Assembly (NCBI GenBank): GCA_028673005.1 | Contig: CM054114.1 | Coordinates: 26,588,869-26,652,868 of the forward strand | Source: Tanypteryx hageni | Lineage: Eukaryota; Arthropoda; Insecta; Odonata; Petaluridae | Reading direction: 5' to 3' | Length of the DNA stretch: 64,000 nt | In this document: one piece after another, positions 1 through 12,905 of the stretch | Position numbering within the stretch: position 1 is the first letter of the stretch | Layout of the letters: each line of letters opens with the position of its first letter | Made by a program: the position numbers and the translations under genes | Notes under the pieces: generated by a model | What the model saw: the letters and a program-made list of their open reading frames with translations, nothing else | Database searches by the model: none | Told to the model about the DNA's origin: nothing

Positions 1-2328
1 TTCAAATATCTATGAAGTGATAGGTCCCAATATAGATTTTTGAACTTTTACAATAGCTATAAATAACTTTTCCCTAAAAACCACACGCATGAGCAGCATG
101 AAAGGGAGGACATTAAAATCACTTCTTCCATTAATTACTTTTTTAGAAACATCAACATTTATAAATATATTATGAATGTTTATCATTATATTTAAAACAC
201 CATTTCGAAGTATTTTTTAGATTAAACCAAAATATGAGCTCAACACCCTTCAAAAATACCTCATTTTCAGAAATCCATAAGCTGCTTGGTCCCAAGGTAG
301 ATTTTTGAGCTTTGACCATAACTTTAAATTACTTTTTCTATCTAAAAACCCTCTGCACATCAAGGAGCAGCATTAAAAGAAAGACATTCAAATCACTTAA
401 GATCAATGAGAATAAGGCAAGGCTTCACACCCTTCAAGAATCCCTAAGTTCCAAAAATCCCCAAAGTGATTGGTCACAAGGTAGTTTTTTGAACTTCGTT
501 CATACCTTTAATAACTTCTTTTAACTAAAAAACCTGTGAATGAGCAGCATTGAAGGGAAGACATTCAAATAACTTCTTTCATTTACTTGTTCTTTTATAA
601 ATATGAATCAGAATGTTTAACTGAAAATGATATTACTGAAAAATATATCAGTTAGCTCAAACAATCAACTCTTACTCCTCACTGAGACTTTTTGGAGAAA
701 TACCATATTTTTTCATGTAATGTTCACACTTTTTTCTGAAGAAATTCATCCAAATACGGGATGCAGGTAGTACAAGGATTTTTACTTTGCTCATTCAGAA
801 TGCCCATATTTTCTTTGTATTTTGCCCATACGAAGTATTCCAAACATTCTATGGCATAAATATATGTTCAACACTTTCTATTTGTCAACTGTGACACAAA
901 TTCTTTTGATCAACATGCCAGTTTTATCGAAAAAGTACGGAAAATCCCCCCACAGAAACTGGATAGTCTATCAAAATGGGGAAGTAATTTAACACTAAAA
1001 ATTGTTTTAAATTTATGTAATAATTACATAATTATTGAAAACATTTTGAGAAAGGTTCCGATATTGTGGGCAAGCACCTAATATGTCTGGTAACGATTGA
1101 TTCTCTACACCAAATCTGTTCCAATCTCTTCTTTTAGTTGGTACATTGCTCTTTGTATAAAACTTACTTCAAAATTTAAATTGGGCATAAAAATTGTTGA
1201 CATGTTATGTATTTAGACGTATATCACTCATTTCTATTTTGTTTATCTTTAGTTTACGTAAAATTAAGTAGCCTTATAATGATGCACATTCTAACATGTT
1301 AAATTAGAGTGGTTTAAATAATTTAAATAACTTTTAACATTTTGCGCTTGCATGTAGTGTCACTCAACAGCAGCCTGCAAGTCGAGTGCTTTGGGGAGAG
1401 AAAGGCATAGAAGTTGTAAATATTTTTCTGTTGCCTGCTTGCGATTTCAGTTTCTTACCTCCCAGGAACCTCTTAACTATAAACAAGTTGACTTATCAGT
1501 ATATCCTAAAGATAAATAGGTGAATAATAATGAAAAGAAAAAATCCAAGTGCAAAGGCTTAATATATAAAACTATTCAACTCAAGAATGATACATCATTC
1601 TTAAATCTGAATCTATTTAATCGATCTTTCAGGTTTAAAGAAACTGACTCCCTAAGAAGTTTTTGAGTAATATGTGTCATGTAATATAATGGCCCAAGAT
1701 GTCGATTTCTCATAATTATGCACAATGAATATAAGTAAAAATGTTGTTTTTCGAAAGACTACTTTTAAAAAATTTACACGTTACCCTAATCGCATCAACA
1801 AATTCCACTCCTGATAGACCACTACAGACATTGCCCACTGATATCAATATGCAAAGGTTGCAAAGCAGGTATTATGCAAATCTTAATTTTAGCCAGATAT
1901 TCAGTTATAAAAAGGGAGTGCGGGTATTACATAATCAAATATGGTAATTGAGTTACTCACTATAATTAATTTTCTCTAAGAGAGAAAATGAAGTTACACA
2001 AGATTTTATGCATACAAAAGTTTCACAGCATAACATAGAAGCTGACACAATGTGACAATTTATTAAATAGTTCACAGATTATAGTTATTCTTTATGTCCT
2101 TCATTATAAATTTATCTTCTTTATTCAAACTAAATAAGACACAACTGCATGCACTCCTAGCTTTAAAAATTTACCTCCATGAAATAGTAAACCTCTTGAT
2201 GAAATGCATCTAATTGATAAGAGAAAGATAAATCCCCATTATTTGTCTGATGTTGTATTACATTCCTTTATTAGAGAACTGAATCATATCAGACACAATC
2301 AAAGCTTATGAAGACAGAGAACACTCAC
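1..2328. other. AT-rich stretch, presumed intron of gene 2
   Basis: No gene, RNA or complete transposon recognised on either strand. The first 540 bases hold a loosely repeated unit (AAATCCATAAGCTGCTTGGT and variants, followed by TAACTTTTTCTAACTAAAAA-like text) at about 1-110, 265-370 and 450-570, looking like three diverged tandem copies of roughly 220-240 bp. Confidence 0.4.
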
Positions 2329-2489
2329 TTGTCTGTGAGCACTGATAATATTCCCTAAGATCCTCTTGCTTGAGTCTGCATCTAAAGTATCCATCATCTC
2401 CAGAGCAAACTTGGAATAGTTTGTTATCTTTTCCCTCTCAGAATTCAAGACATCTCTCAAACCCCCAGCCAAAGGTCGATCTGTAACAC
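2329..2489 (-). CDS. Gene 2 exon 4: N-terminal half of a cystatin domain
   Basis: Two bases plus 53 codons, acceptor CATATTTCTAG, donor CAA|GTGAGT. VTDRPLAGGLRDVL contains the glycine pair of cystatin N-termini, followed by a helix (YSKFALEMMDTLDAD) and a strand ending SAHRQ. The terminal Gln would begin QxVxG, as in gene 1. Confidence 0.65.
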
Positions 2490-5400
2490 CTAGAAATATG
2501 AGAAAGATACATATCATACTGTGAAAAATTATGCTTTAACACTTTTCAGGCAACAATAACTGATGTAACATGAATTACACAAATGTTCCCATATGCTTCT
2601 AGTTCATGTATTACGCACACAGTAGTCTAATGGTGTGATAATTTTGTAAATAATTTTTCAAAACTTCTCTCAACAAGACACACGGTTTTTATTCAAAAAG
2701 TCTCTCTCTCTCTCTGATAAATAAATAAAAATTTTAAAATATTTTAAATGGCCACAATTTTTTCATGGTGGTGGATGGAAATCAAAATAGTTTTCCTGAG
2801 GTCTCCTGGCTTGTAGAAACAAAATGTCATTTACTGCATTTCTCTACAACAAACAGTTCTTGAGATTCAGAGAGGGACAGATGGAAAGACATGGACAGAC
2901 ACTTGGGAAATGTTATGTATGATTAATTGTTAAATTTCCTATTGTTACACAGTTTTAAGCAAAATCTGTTTTCAAAATAATTTTATTGAACTGTGTAGAA
3001 TCTAATTTAAAAATTGAGTACAGACTACAATGCACGAAGAAAAATGAAATGTGTATCCTGTAATACCGAGATAATTATGGTGAACATGTGAACTATGCTG
3101 TCTTCTTCTAGTCATGCAACATTATCAGCATTTTTTTAATGTAATTGTAAAAAAAATAATTATTAATTATGAATTTCAATTACCTAATTCTCTGCTTCAT
3201 AGTATATTTGGCTCACCTTTTGGTGTAATTAATGTTCTAATTTCATGCATTTAAATGTGTAGAAGTAAAATGTTTTAATGAAGAAAGTGATTTCACAAAT
3301 TCAGATTTCTTAAAAAGAGAGAAATAAGGTAAATTAGTCAAATATGAAAATCATCCATAATAATAGGTATGTTCCATTAAATATTCCTTATAAGTATCAT
3401 TAACTGATTGAGAACTGAATTAAATGGTTGAAAATGGTCAATTTTTTTAACTTTTTGAGAAAAGTACGTTTGGGAAAAAACTTTAACTCTGATCCTTTCT
3501 AAATTTTTCCTGTAGTACGATAAGGGTCCACAGTAAATATTAAAAAACTTATTAGGCTTCTGGTTTGTTAATTGCCGGAGATTCATGAGGTATTATTTGA
3601 AGCAAGGGTCAATGCACAACCTTTTTTGCAAATGGAACACAAAAATTGTCCTCTTCCTTATTCCTTTTCCCTTTCATACCACACATTCTTTTTGCATTAC
3701 TATATTTTTCTTATTATTTCCACTTAATCGGGATAATGGCACTCTCTAAAATTATGCATAGTAGAAACATTTGTCCATTGCTCTTGCTCTTTCTGCTACT
3801 GTAGTCATCAATGAGGTCTCTGATTACACCCAAATAGAATTTTTAGAGACAAAATTGACTTATTAGTAGCTAGTTTGTAGTCGATATAAGAATGTAATAC
3901 CATCCTAGTTAGTAAGTCAAAGATTAGTCTATGATACCACTTTTTTGAAGAAATATGCAGGCTGTAGTAGCTACATAGCTGGTCGTTTCTATCCAATCCT
4001 CCCATGAATTCGTTGTATAACCTTACAATCTTGGGACAATAGACCCATCCTTCTGTATCATTTTACACACTGCATTGGGTATATAGGTAAGTCATAGCCC
4101 ACTGACAAAAAGAAGATACATAAGTGGGTTAGAGGTGAGTCACTTGCAGTCCCCTTTGTTTCTTTCTTTCCAGCCATTTGTTCTTGTTTCCAATTCTTTG
4201 GGATAGTCTGTGCGGTTAGTGTTTGCAATCTCTATGGCTCTCAGACCTTTCTTGGAGAGTTCAGTAAATAGCAAGAATGAGGTCAGGCCAACCCTGTGGA
4301 ATTTACTCATTGACAAAAGAAAGATAAACAGATTTGGCGACGTAAAAAATCTACCACAAATTATGGTAGAACCTGACCCAAAGAGAGGCTTTGCAATAAA
4401 AATCACAACATTTCCATCTAAACCCATAATATTATTTTTAATTGTCTCCCCTGTATACAGTTCTAAGTAGAAACATATTCCAATGTTCCATCTGCTTTTC
4501 CCCACCACTTGAATCTGCATGTGAAGAAATAAATGCTAACCCAGATCTTCACCATTTTCTTTTGGTCACCATTGTCAAATATAAAAAGGGTAAAGTTCAA
4601 AAAAATGTAAAACAGAAACCACTGATGGAAAAAATGTGTAACTTTGCAGAACAGACCTTAAAACTATCTGTAAGCTGCTGGCAAAAAAAGATAAAAGAAG
4701 CAAATACCATGGCATCACATTAAAGGGCAGAAGAGGATGATAGCCTAGCACCAATATATCGGTGCTCCATCCCTAATCGGTTAATAAAGTCAGGCTCAAT
4801 CTTGTGGAATTTGCTCATTATGAGATGTAATGAAAGATTTTGTCACTTCCACACAATTTAATAAAATTATTCTAAGAGGTCTTCTCATTCCCATTATTTG
4901 TGCCTCCTCCATTCGGAATTGTGCCACGCTCTTCATTGACTGGAAAGGTTAACCTTTGATGACAGTGTTAGACAACATTAAGTGATGTGGGTTTTGCCAA
5001 TCTCTCTCTCCTTAGGAAAAAACTGGCTGTTCTTTCCTCAAAATCAGTGCAGTGTAGGGATTCTAGTCCTAAGCTCAGTGACCACAAGTTCCACCCTAGA
5101 GTGACTAATTTATCCAATTGTGTTTTACCCCCTACTGTTTCGGACTTGTTTAACTTAGGCCTGAAATTCGCCCCTAGCCTCCCTTTATCTACACGTGGTC
5201 TAAGGAATCTAGTCGTTGATTGTGATTTGACGCTACAAAAAGAATCTCCTTCGTTAAAGCACATTTTTGTTTGTAATATTTCATCCTCCATCGATGTTCC
5301 TCATCTGTTGTCTCCCCAACCCAGACCACTATGCCACTCTCTCACCTGCATTAATCTCTAGTGTTAAAGAGTTCATTTACAGACAACAAATTGATTGTCC

Positions 5401-8400
5401 AAAAAGCTGATCAAGGTAATGGCATGGTGGTGATGGACCGAGACCTTTATTTAGAGAAATGTTATGATTTTATCCGTTACAACAATATTTCTGTTCTGAA
5501 AAAAGATCCTACCTCGATTTATCAATTTGCGATCCAAAAAAATCTTTCTTCCATTTCTCTTCTTTTCACTTCTAAAGACAAACACAACTTATTAGCGTTG
5601 AACCTCATTCCCCCTAGACTTTATGGTTTACCAAAACTTCACAAAAAGGACTGCCCAATTAGGCTGTTGTCTCCAGTACCTCTGCACCTGCCCATAAACT
5701 TGCCTTCAAACTTCATACACTTCTTCGTTATTATTCTCAATTTAATCCCAAATTTGGTATTAAAAATTCCATAGATTTGACGCACACCTTAAAAGGAAAA
5801 ATTTTCCCAAAAATTCAAAATCTCTTTTGATGTTTGTAATCTTTTTATTTTGGTCCCTGTTAAAGAATCTGTAGAATTGGTTGTAGATATGCTTTCCAAA
5901 GCTGGTGTCAATCAATTTTTGTTAAGTGAATTTTCTAATTTACTTGAAGTTTATTCTGAGCAAAACTATTTTCTATTTGACAATAATTTTTATAAACAAA
6001 CGGAAGGTCTCATGTTGGGGTCCCCTCTTTCCCATCTCTTTGCCAACATTTTTCTTAATAATTTAGAAGTTAACTTTTTAAATTCTGGTCACCCTTTATT
6101 AATTCATTCAGAATTTTGTGATAGGTATGTGGATGACATTTTGTGTGTTTGGAGTGGTAGAGATGACCAACTCTCTGAATTTTTAACCCTTTTAAATTCC
6201 CTCCACTCTTCTATTTCTTTCACGGTTGAATCTGAAACCAATGGTTTGCTTAACTTTTTAGATATCACTTTGCCCCTGCAGAACAATACACCTACCTTTG
6301 CTATTTTTCGTAAACACACTTACACAGATCAGGTCATCCCCAATCACTCTTCCCATCATTTTTCTCATAAACACGCTGCTTTTCATTCTATGCTTCACCT
6401 TCTTAGTATTCCCTTTCTAAATCCAATTTCCATATAGAACTTAACATCATTAAACAGATTGCTATCAACAATGGCTACAACACTGGTTTAATTGATAAAA
6501 TTATCATTAAAAAACATTTATTTATTGCTTCCCAAAAAATTGTTTCTTTTCTGCCTAATCTCACATCCAAACCTCTTAGTTAGCACAGACTCCAATTCTT
6601 AGAAAAACCTTTTTTATAAATCGTCCAACCTTTTTCCTAATTTTAAACAAACCTGCTTTATACTCCCCAGTTACATTTTCTAAATTATTCCTTAACGCTA
6701 AAGACCAGATACAGATGTCCTTAAGAAGTGGTGTTTATAAACTTTCTTGTGACGATTGCAGAGCGATCTACATTGGCCAAACTGGTAGGAGTTTAGAAAA
6801 GAGGATTCACAAGCATAAGTGATACTTCCTGTAAAATAACTTGAATTCTCAATTTGTGAAACATCTATTTAACTTTAATCACCACAGTTCTTTTAACCCT
6901 AAATTCCTCCACTTAGAAATAAAAGGCTGAAAATTGGATGCTCTAGAACAGCTAGAGATAATTAATTGTAACGATTTGTTTCTCTTAAATGAATTCATTT
7001 TCCATAATCATTCTTCTCTGTTAAGTTTACCAAAAGATTATGTACATACTTTGTAACTTTTCCAAATGTAAGAATGGACCTTATGGTCTAAATTTCACCC
7101 GAATAAAGACGATTATCTATCTATCTACACATGGAACTGTTTTATACACCTTTTCACCTGAAGATGCTATGATCGTTGCAAAACCGGTCGTTTTTATTAA
7201 ATTGTGTGGAAGTGATGTTTTTCATTGCATCTCATAATTCCTTATAAGTTTTATATTCAGGAATATGAGATGAATGATGATGAAAAGGGATAGATCAAAA
7301 TATATTTAAAATTAACCATATGCGAAAATCAAAGTTATAGCTTAGGCTCAGATGTTTTTATGCTATTTCCTGGAGAAAACCTAGAAGAAGAATAAGATGA
7401 ATAGTTTTTTAAAATACAAATATTGAAGGAACACACCTCTCCTTTCTCTATGCAACAAAGATTTTAAGGGATCATCGTTGCTTTCCTCCTGAAAATCAGC
7501 AGACACATCAAACAGCCCATCCTGCAAATAAAGCAAAAACTAATGGTTTAAAAAATTTCACCAGTATTTGGAACAAAATCACATCACATTGTTGTCAGAC
7601 AATATGATAATGGTTTCCTTGTTTGATTTATAAATATTATCATTTAAATAACAACAATAATGAAAACAATAAGCAAATTTAAGGAAAATGTATCTCTGAA
7701 CTGATATCAGAAACAGCAAATTTTGCAATCATAAAAAATTTCATTTTTAATACAGGCTGCCCATGGTTTGAGACCATTGCTTCCCTAGATCAATGGTTCC
7801 TTACCCCCAGGTTGCATCCCAAAATTGGGTCGCCTAGTCATTTTGAGTGGATCATGAAAGGCATTCCATGGCTGTCTCTATCCAAATACACATTACTCCT
7901 AACAACCTGTTCAATGCTAAAAAAATTGAAAGCTTTAAAAAATTCATTTACTTGTTTAATTCCTATATATTTTATCATTTCCAGAATATGGGTCACAGCC
8001 AAAAATGGTTAAGAACCACTGCCTTACATCATCATTAGTACATTATAGCCCTGCCCCGGGCAATCTGTGCCTCCCTTGTGCAATCAATTGCTGAATCCAG
8101 AGAGAGAAATACCTATGCATCACTCAAATTAATATGTTTATTATTATATTTCATAATATCTTAACTGTTAGGTTGTAATATGTTTTTATATATGTTGTGG
8201 TCTGGATCCATAGGAAAGCAAAGCCTATTCATGCTGTTGTGCCTAAGGGGGAATGGGTTTTGCTGATCATTATTTTCCTAATCATTGCATTTTCCAGGGA
8301 CAAATCAAAGGCATTAAGCGAGGGATGCCTACTACTATAGATACCCCTTTACAACTGCTCATATAAAAAAATACCATATATTTAACCAAAAAGAAGCCTG

Positions 8401-11400
8401 GGTTTGTTACCCTACTCTCTGGTTTCAGAAACAAACGGTCATCATAAATACAAATAATACACATAATCACTACTCAGGCCATTGTATATTGCAAATAAAG
8501 TAGCATATGGCGACTACAGTTCATCCTGTTCATTCAAAGGAGATAAATTTTGAAAAAAATAACCAATGAACTGAAAAACCAATTTTGAACCCATGGGAAA
8601 ATTTTCAGTCTCACAAGACCATGCCTTTTTTTATAAATGGTGTGAAATCTTTCAGCGATAAATTATCATATAAAAATAATATGAGTACCAACACAAAATG
8701 AGTATAAATTAAAAGAAAAAAATGCTTCAAGTGATTAAAAAAGACTAACTCAACAGACAAGGCAAAACAAGACAAACCTCAAGATCATAATCAGTGGCTG
8801 ATTTGGTCATTTGCTGCTCCCCATTCATATTAAAAATTCATGAAAATTTTGTTTCCAAAGAGAAATATTTATTTACATTAATATAAAATTAAATATCAAT
8901 TTAAAATAAAAGAAATGTTATAAAAAATTTTATCATAAAGGAAAAATTTCAAAATCTGGACATCCCTTATAGCAGATCTGGCACTGATCATAATGGTTAG
9001 ATGTCAACACCACTGTCAGTTAGTATAGTTGTTAAACCTTTTTTGTCTATCTGTTCTTTAGTACTATTTGAATTTTTGTAAGAATCACTTGTTTGATTTT
9101 TTACTGCTCATTTCAAAAGAGTTTGGATGGTTTTCAAGGCGCCAGTAATGTTTTTCAATGTTGGATGTCAAGACACATATTTTAGATTCTGTGCAGAAGG
9201 TAAATCCAAATGCACCCAACTGAATAAGCTATTTATTTGCTTCGCTCCACAAAGCAATGCAACAGACTATTTAGTCAATTTTAAACATCAAATAATATGA
9301 AAACTATGAATTCAGTTGCAAAAATGCCAAACAACAAAGCCTTTAAACTTCGCATTCATTTACTGTTGCAAGTGAGACAGAAAGACACAGCATTTACGAA
9401 GACACTATTCACAGCACAATCAGAACTAGAAAGAATGATAATATAAAAAAGGGAGCTTTATATGCTGACATCAAATGAAAAAGCCCTTTTTATTTATTGA
9501 GGGTTATTTAGAATCATAAACCTAAAATTCTTCATAAACTTAGTAATATAATTGTATAATATAAAGTAATTTACCTAATCTTTAAAATATATTAATACAA
9601 TTTCAGTCTGTCATTTGTCTGTTAAATTATCAATGAGCACAATGTAGATCTAATGGGCCAACATTTGGTATCACTATTTTTCATTTGCACATTAAAATTA
9701 CTGAAAATCATTGTACATAGTCCCAATTTGAACTAAAGGGTGGAAAAAATAATCAAGTTTCATTTTCTTACAGTGAAATATCAAATAAGGATCGAACTTT
9801 TCCAAAGGTGAGTTTTAACTTCAAAAATTCAAGTTTTTTTAATGAAAACTATTTCCTTTCCATGACGATCCCATTGCCGTCAACTCAAATCATAAGCTTA
9901 TGACATTGAAATAAATTAAAGGTCAGTTAATTGTTTATGTAAATAAGAGATAGTGTAATATGCCATTTCTTCTGTTTAGAATGGTTTTGAATGTTTAAAA
10001 AAATTACTTTTTCATAATTATAGCAATAATTTATATCACTCTTTTGAGTTTTCAATTTATACTGAATTTATTCAGCAATATTTTAAATTATTCTATTTAT
10101 GTATTAATTAATGTCTTTGATAAGTATTTAAATTTTTGTTGTCAAGCATATTGGCAGCCATTTAATCATATATTGACAAGAAAAACAATAGAAATTTGTA
10201 TGAACTGAAATTATATAGTTAAATGGGCATATCTATCAATTAAAAATACCTAATAATAATAATAATAAGCTCGAGTACCTTCTGAAGCATAATAAAATCA
10301 AACATCCACGGCGGGTCATTTTATTCATTCATTACAGCCATTGCTGTCTTCTACGGAACCAGACTGAGATAAATCCTGCCTATATGAGAAGACCACACCC
10401 CAAATTCCAACGCAAATATATCTTCCATCAAAACTGGAAAAAATCTAGTAAAACCGGCGATACCGTTTCGTCAAGGGAATCATGTTAATGCACTGCCCTA
10501 GTAATTAAGTAAAAAGCATTTTCATATTTCTAATCTAATGACTATTGGCTTATGAGATGTATGTACTACATTACTAAAAGGGGCTCCTTTGATGCTCCCC
10601 AATTTTTAAAAAATTTCTCCTGCAGTGATAGAGATGGCATTAAAGGTCACACAAAGAGTGAAAATTTTAAACTTCTTTATGGAAAGAAGACCTTATTATT
10701 GTTTACACAACACAAATTACTACTGAATGGATTAAATAAATTTAAAATTAGCAGAACAAAAAATAAAATATGTATATGACAAAAATGAAATTTAGAAGCA
10801 ATTACATGCAAATATCAGCTGAAAAAATTGAGAATTTCATGAAAAGCTTGGAGATAATTTGCAATACAATGAGTCACAAAACCGAGTTTGAAAAGAAAAT
10901 AACCCATGAGGAAAATTTTTATGTAAAAGTAACATAGAGAACTATTAGTTGATATAATTTTGAGGATAAAATCAAAATTTCCTCTACGATGAAAAAAAAG
11001 AAATGAATCAACATACATTACAGCAATAATGAAGCTTTCTGACAGAAAGACCAAAAGAAATTATGCTAGTTCTTAGTCTTGAAAAATATAACAAATAATG
11101 GGACACTTCTTGCAATATCTTTAACATTTACATCATAAAACCTTAATAAATTAATATGTAAGCTTTTGGGGCAAATTAAACTTTGAAAAATAATAACTAT
11201 TCAGACATCTTACCTTGCAGTGCTTAGCTGAAGTTTTACAAGGCAATTTCACATCATCAACTACATGATGTGTGCCCCCAGTGCCAACTTCATTTTCATT
11301 CTCACAATCAAGTAATGAAGCAGATTTGCCAGTGCTAAATGATATTATAAATATGGTTACACCTATTTGCAGAAAAATCAGACATTTTCCACAAGTTCGC

Positions 11401-11402
11401 AT
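2329..11402 (-). CDS. Gene 2: secreted cystatin-domain precursor, 5' end only (spliced)
   Basis: Four exons with matching phases (11214-11402, 8778-8813, 7437-7521, 2329-2489) encode about 157 residues and continue off the left edge. Order: signal peptide, short Cys-containing and acidic pro-region, RERR furin-type site, then the N-terminal half of a cystatin (GG, then the alpha helix) ending in Gln at a phase-0 donor, where gene 1 also splits its QxVxG loop. The shared layout suggests a paralogue of gene 1 or of its 5' part. Whether a protease follows cannot be seen. I find no convincing xVxG exon between 1 and 2328. Confidence 0.6.
3594..4560 (-). pseudogene. piggyBac-type transposase remnant
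   Basis: Frames at 4520-4140 and 4005-3808 (minus) resemble the DDE_Tnp_1_7 (piggyBac) family. YLELYTGE, then a region ending FFTSPNLF (the DNFFTS motif, here with the Asp lost), then MGGLDRNDQLCSYYS with the third catalytic Asp, and KKWYHRLIFDLL. Below 3720 a frame-shifted Cys-rich tail resembles the C-terminal zinc ribbon. Several stops and shifts show it is dead. A partial duplicate of the SKFHK region lies at about 4780-4830. Confidence 0.7.
4980..7217 (+). mobile_element. Penelope-like retroelement (RT plus GIY-YIG), decayed
   Basis: Three frames cover the Penelope reverse transcriptase: an N-terminal part from about 4987 (VTNLSNCVLPP), then 5361-5774 with KADQGNGMVVMDRDLY and LYGLPKLHK, then 5850-6437 with GLMLGSPLS (about 6004-6032) and the catalytic RYVDDIL (6120-6143). 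At 6733-6820, VYKLSCDDCRAIYIGQTGR is the GIY-YIG endonuclease core that defines canonical Penelope-like elements. Frameshifts and stops separate the parts. The 3' end has ATCTATCTATC microsatellite text and a CCTGAAGATGC...AAAACCGGTCG motif resembling the ribozyme-bearing terminus of these elements. Confidence 0.88.
7437..7521 (-). CDS. Gene 2 exon 3: acidic pro-region ending in RERR
   Basis: 28 codons plus one base, acceptor CTTTATTTGCAG, donor AGAG|GTGTGT. Reads DGLFDVSADFQEESNDDPLK and ends LLHRERR, a furin-type site. The carried base forms Gly with the next exon (RERR-GVTDRPLAGG). The polybasic site just before a cystatin N-terminus repeats the layout of gene 1. Confidence 0.6.
7791..8021. 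mobile_element. hAT-type MITE
   Basis: Ends CAATGGTTCCTTA and TTAAGAACCACTG are imperfect inverted repeats of the CAGTGGTTCT class. Flanks CCCTAGAT and CCTTACAT match at six of eight bases, an eroded 8-bp target duplication. No coding capacity. Confidence 0.6.
8778..8813 (-). CDS. Gene 2 small exon 2 (tentative)
   Basis: 12 codons, QMTKSATDYDLE, between a GAGCAG acceptor (NAGNAG type) and a GAG|GTTTGT donor, phase 0 at both ends. It links exon 1 with the next exon to give YDLEDGLFDVSADF, a continuous acidic stretch. Using the upstream AG adds one Gln (end at 8816). The polypyrimidine tract is poor, so this exon is uncertain. Confidence 0.4.
8822..11213. other. Presumed intron 1 of gene 2, no element recognised
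   Basis: AT-rich sequence with no supported gene. A short GC-richer patch at 10260-10480 (around GAAACCGGCGATACCG-like text) may be a diverged retroelement end but shows no coding frame. Confidence 0.3.
11214..11402 (-). CDS. Gene 2 exon 1: start codon and signal peptide
   Basis: 63 codons from the first ATG of the open frame (A at -3) to a CAAG|GTAAGA donor, phase 0. MRTCGKC is followed by a hydrophobic core (LIFLQIGVTIFIISF) and STGKSAS, a typical signal peptide with cleavage about residue 24-29. The rest is polar with four Cys, or two after the leader region is discounted (LDCENENE, LPCKTSAKHCK). No known domain recognised in this part. Confidence 0.6.
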
Positions 11403-11835
11403 TTTAATGGAATAACAACAGTCAATGGGTAATGTGATTAGAAAACATCCAATCAGCCTTGATTTCAGCCACAAAATGATTTGTCAACTTTCTTTTTAAC
11501 TGGTTGCTTCTGCTTTGCTGATAACACACTTATCTCCTTTGGTTCCAGAAAGGATGTCAAAGTGCACTTAATGGTATCCCTAAATTAAATATGTTCATAT
11601 TCATTGCATAACCAAACTTGACCTTTCCAAGTTTTTTATCTTTCATTTAGACCTCAAATAAGATGTCGCAAGGTGGCACAGCATTGCTAAACCCAAATGG
11701 AAATGAGCATCTGCGTATAACCAGCAAAAAGTATGGTGAAAATGAAAATAAATGGAATGCTCTTTTATATTAGTTCCAATCTCTTAGTATGTTTTGACTA
11801 TTAATGCAAGTTAACTGAAATTCAAGAGGGAACAT

Positions 11836-12499
11836 TTTTACTTTCTCCATACGTACTATAGGGGAAAGTATTGTTTTCATGAAAAAAACTGATTTTGAGA
11901 TTTCAATGGAAATTCATGTTTTGAGGTCCCCTGGACACGTTTTGACCATTTTCTCAATGATGTCTGTGTGTATGTGATAGAGATTTTGTGGGTGATCTAA
12001 CTCAAAAACTATTTATCAGATCAACGAAAATTTTATATTTGACATTTTTGTTCAAATAACAAGAGTTGATTAGTTTTTGGTAAAAATTGGCCGACTGGAA
12101 GTGTCACTTATCCGTTATTTTTAAATATTTGATGAACGTAAAAAATTATTGGAATAAAAGTTGTTGGAAATTGAATTTTGTACGACCTTTGTTAGAAACA
12201 TTTTCCCATATAATTAAGAGATATTTTAAAAACTAATTTTTAGTTGCCACAAACACACCACCTACCGATGACTACTGTAAACACTTTATGCTTAGTTGTG
12301 TGTTAGTAATGCTCCTTTTTATTTTCTTAATTGTTGGAGCTTCCTGGCTATATCCAATATCAGAAGGCTACAGTATGAGTTTATTTCAGTTTTTTGTTTA
12401 GTCTTTGAATTTTTCTCACAGTTCCTTGAAATATTTATTATCATTTAACATACTATTTGGAATTTTTAGAAATATTACAGGTATGGAGAAAGTCACGTG
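11836..12499. repeat. Interspersed element with ACTTTCTCCATAC inverted ends
   Basis: Begins ACTTTCTCCATACGTACTA and ends GTATGGAGAAAGTCACG, an inverted pair. Internal text (GAAATTCATGTTTTGAGGTC and the TGATCTAACTCAAAAACTA block) recurs inverted at 57046-57445, so it is a dispersed family. No frame longer than noise. Confidence 0.55.
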
Positions 12500-12779
12500 G
12501 TGGCCACATCAGATTTTTTTCTTTCTGTTGGTTTACCTTTTATGAAGTTGCAAGTGAAAATTTTTGAAAAAAAATTAATTATACTACAGTTTTATCTCAT
12601 TAAAAGCCAACATACTGATAAGGACTAACTGATTAAATAAAAAAAGCATTTTAGATCCAAGTCAATGACATCTGAACTAGACACTATGGCATTCAAAACA
12701 AACTAGATATAATTTTAGCTCCGACGCATTATCAATCTAAATTTAATTGATATTTTATCTTAAATGAGACAGCATTGCT

Positions 12780-12905
12780 CTTTGACCTTTTCATCAATGA
12801 GGGCCAGCCTTGATAAAAGGAGTGATTAGTGCTCCCAAGGGTCACGGGTTCAAATCCTTCTGAAGGCATGGTCATATGTGATTATCATTACATTTATTAT
12901 ATCAC
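12780..12905 (+). repeat. Possible tRNA-derived SINE fragment
   Basis: CACGGGTTCAAATCCTTC at about 12843-12860 is a good Pol III B-box inside a T-arm-like context, with ATTAGTGCTCCCAAGG upstream as anticodon-arm remnant. No clear A-box or cloverleaf. Confidence 0.3.

Noticed and set aside
2165..2215. Candidate next exon of gene 2 (AG...ATGG AG|GTAAAT)
   Set aside because: Translation lacks the xVxG that should follow the cystatin Gln, and the candidate is very short.
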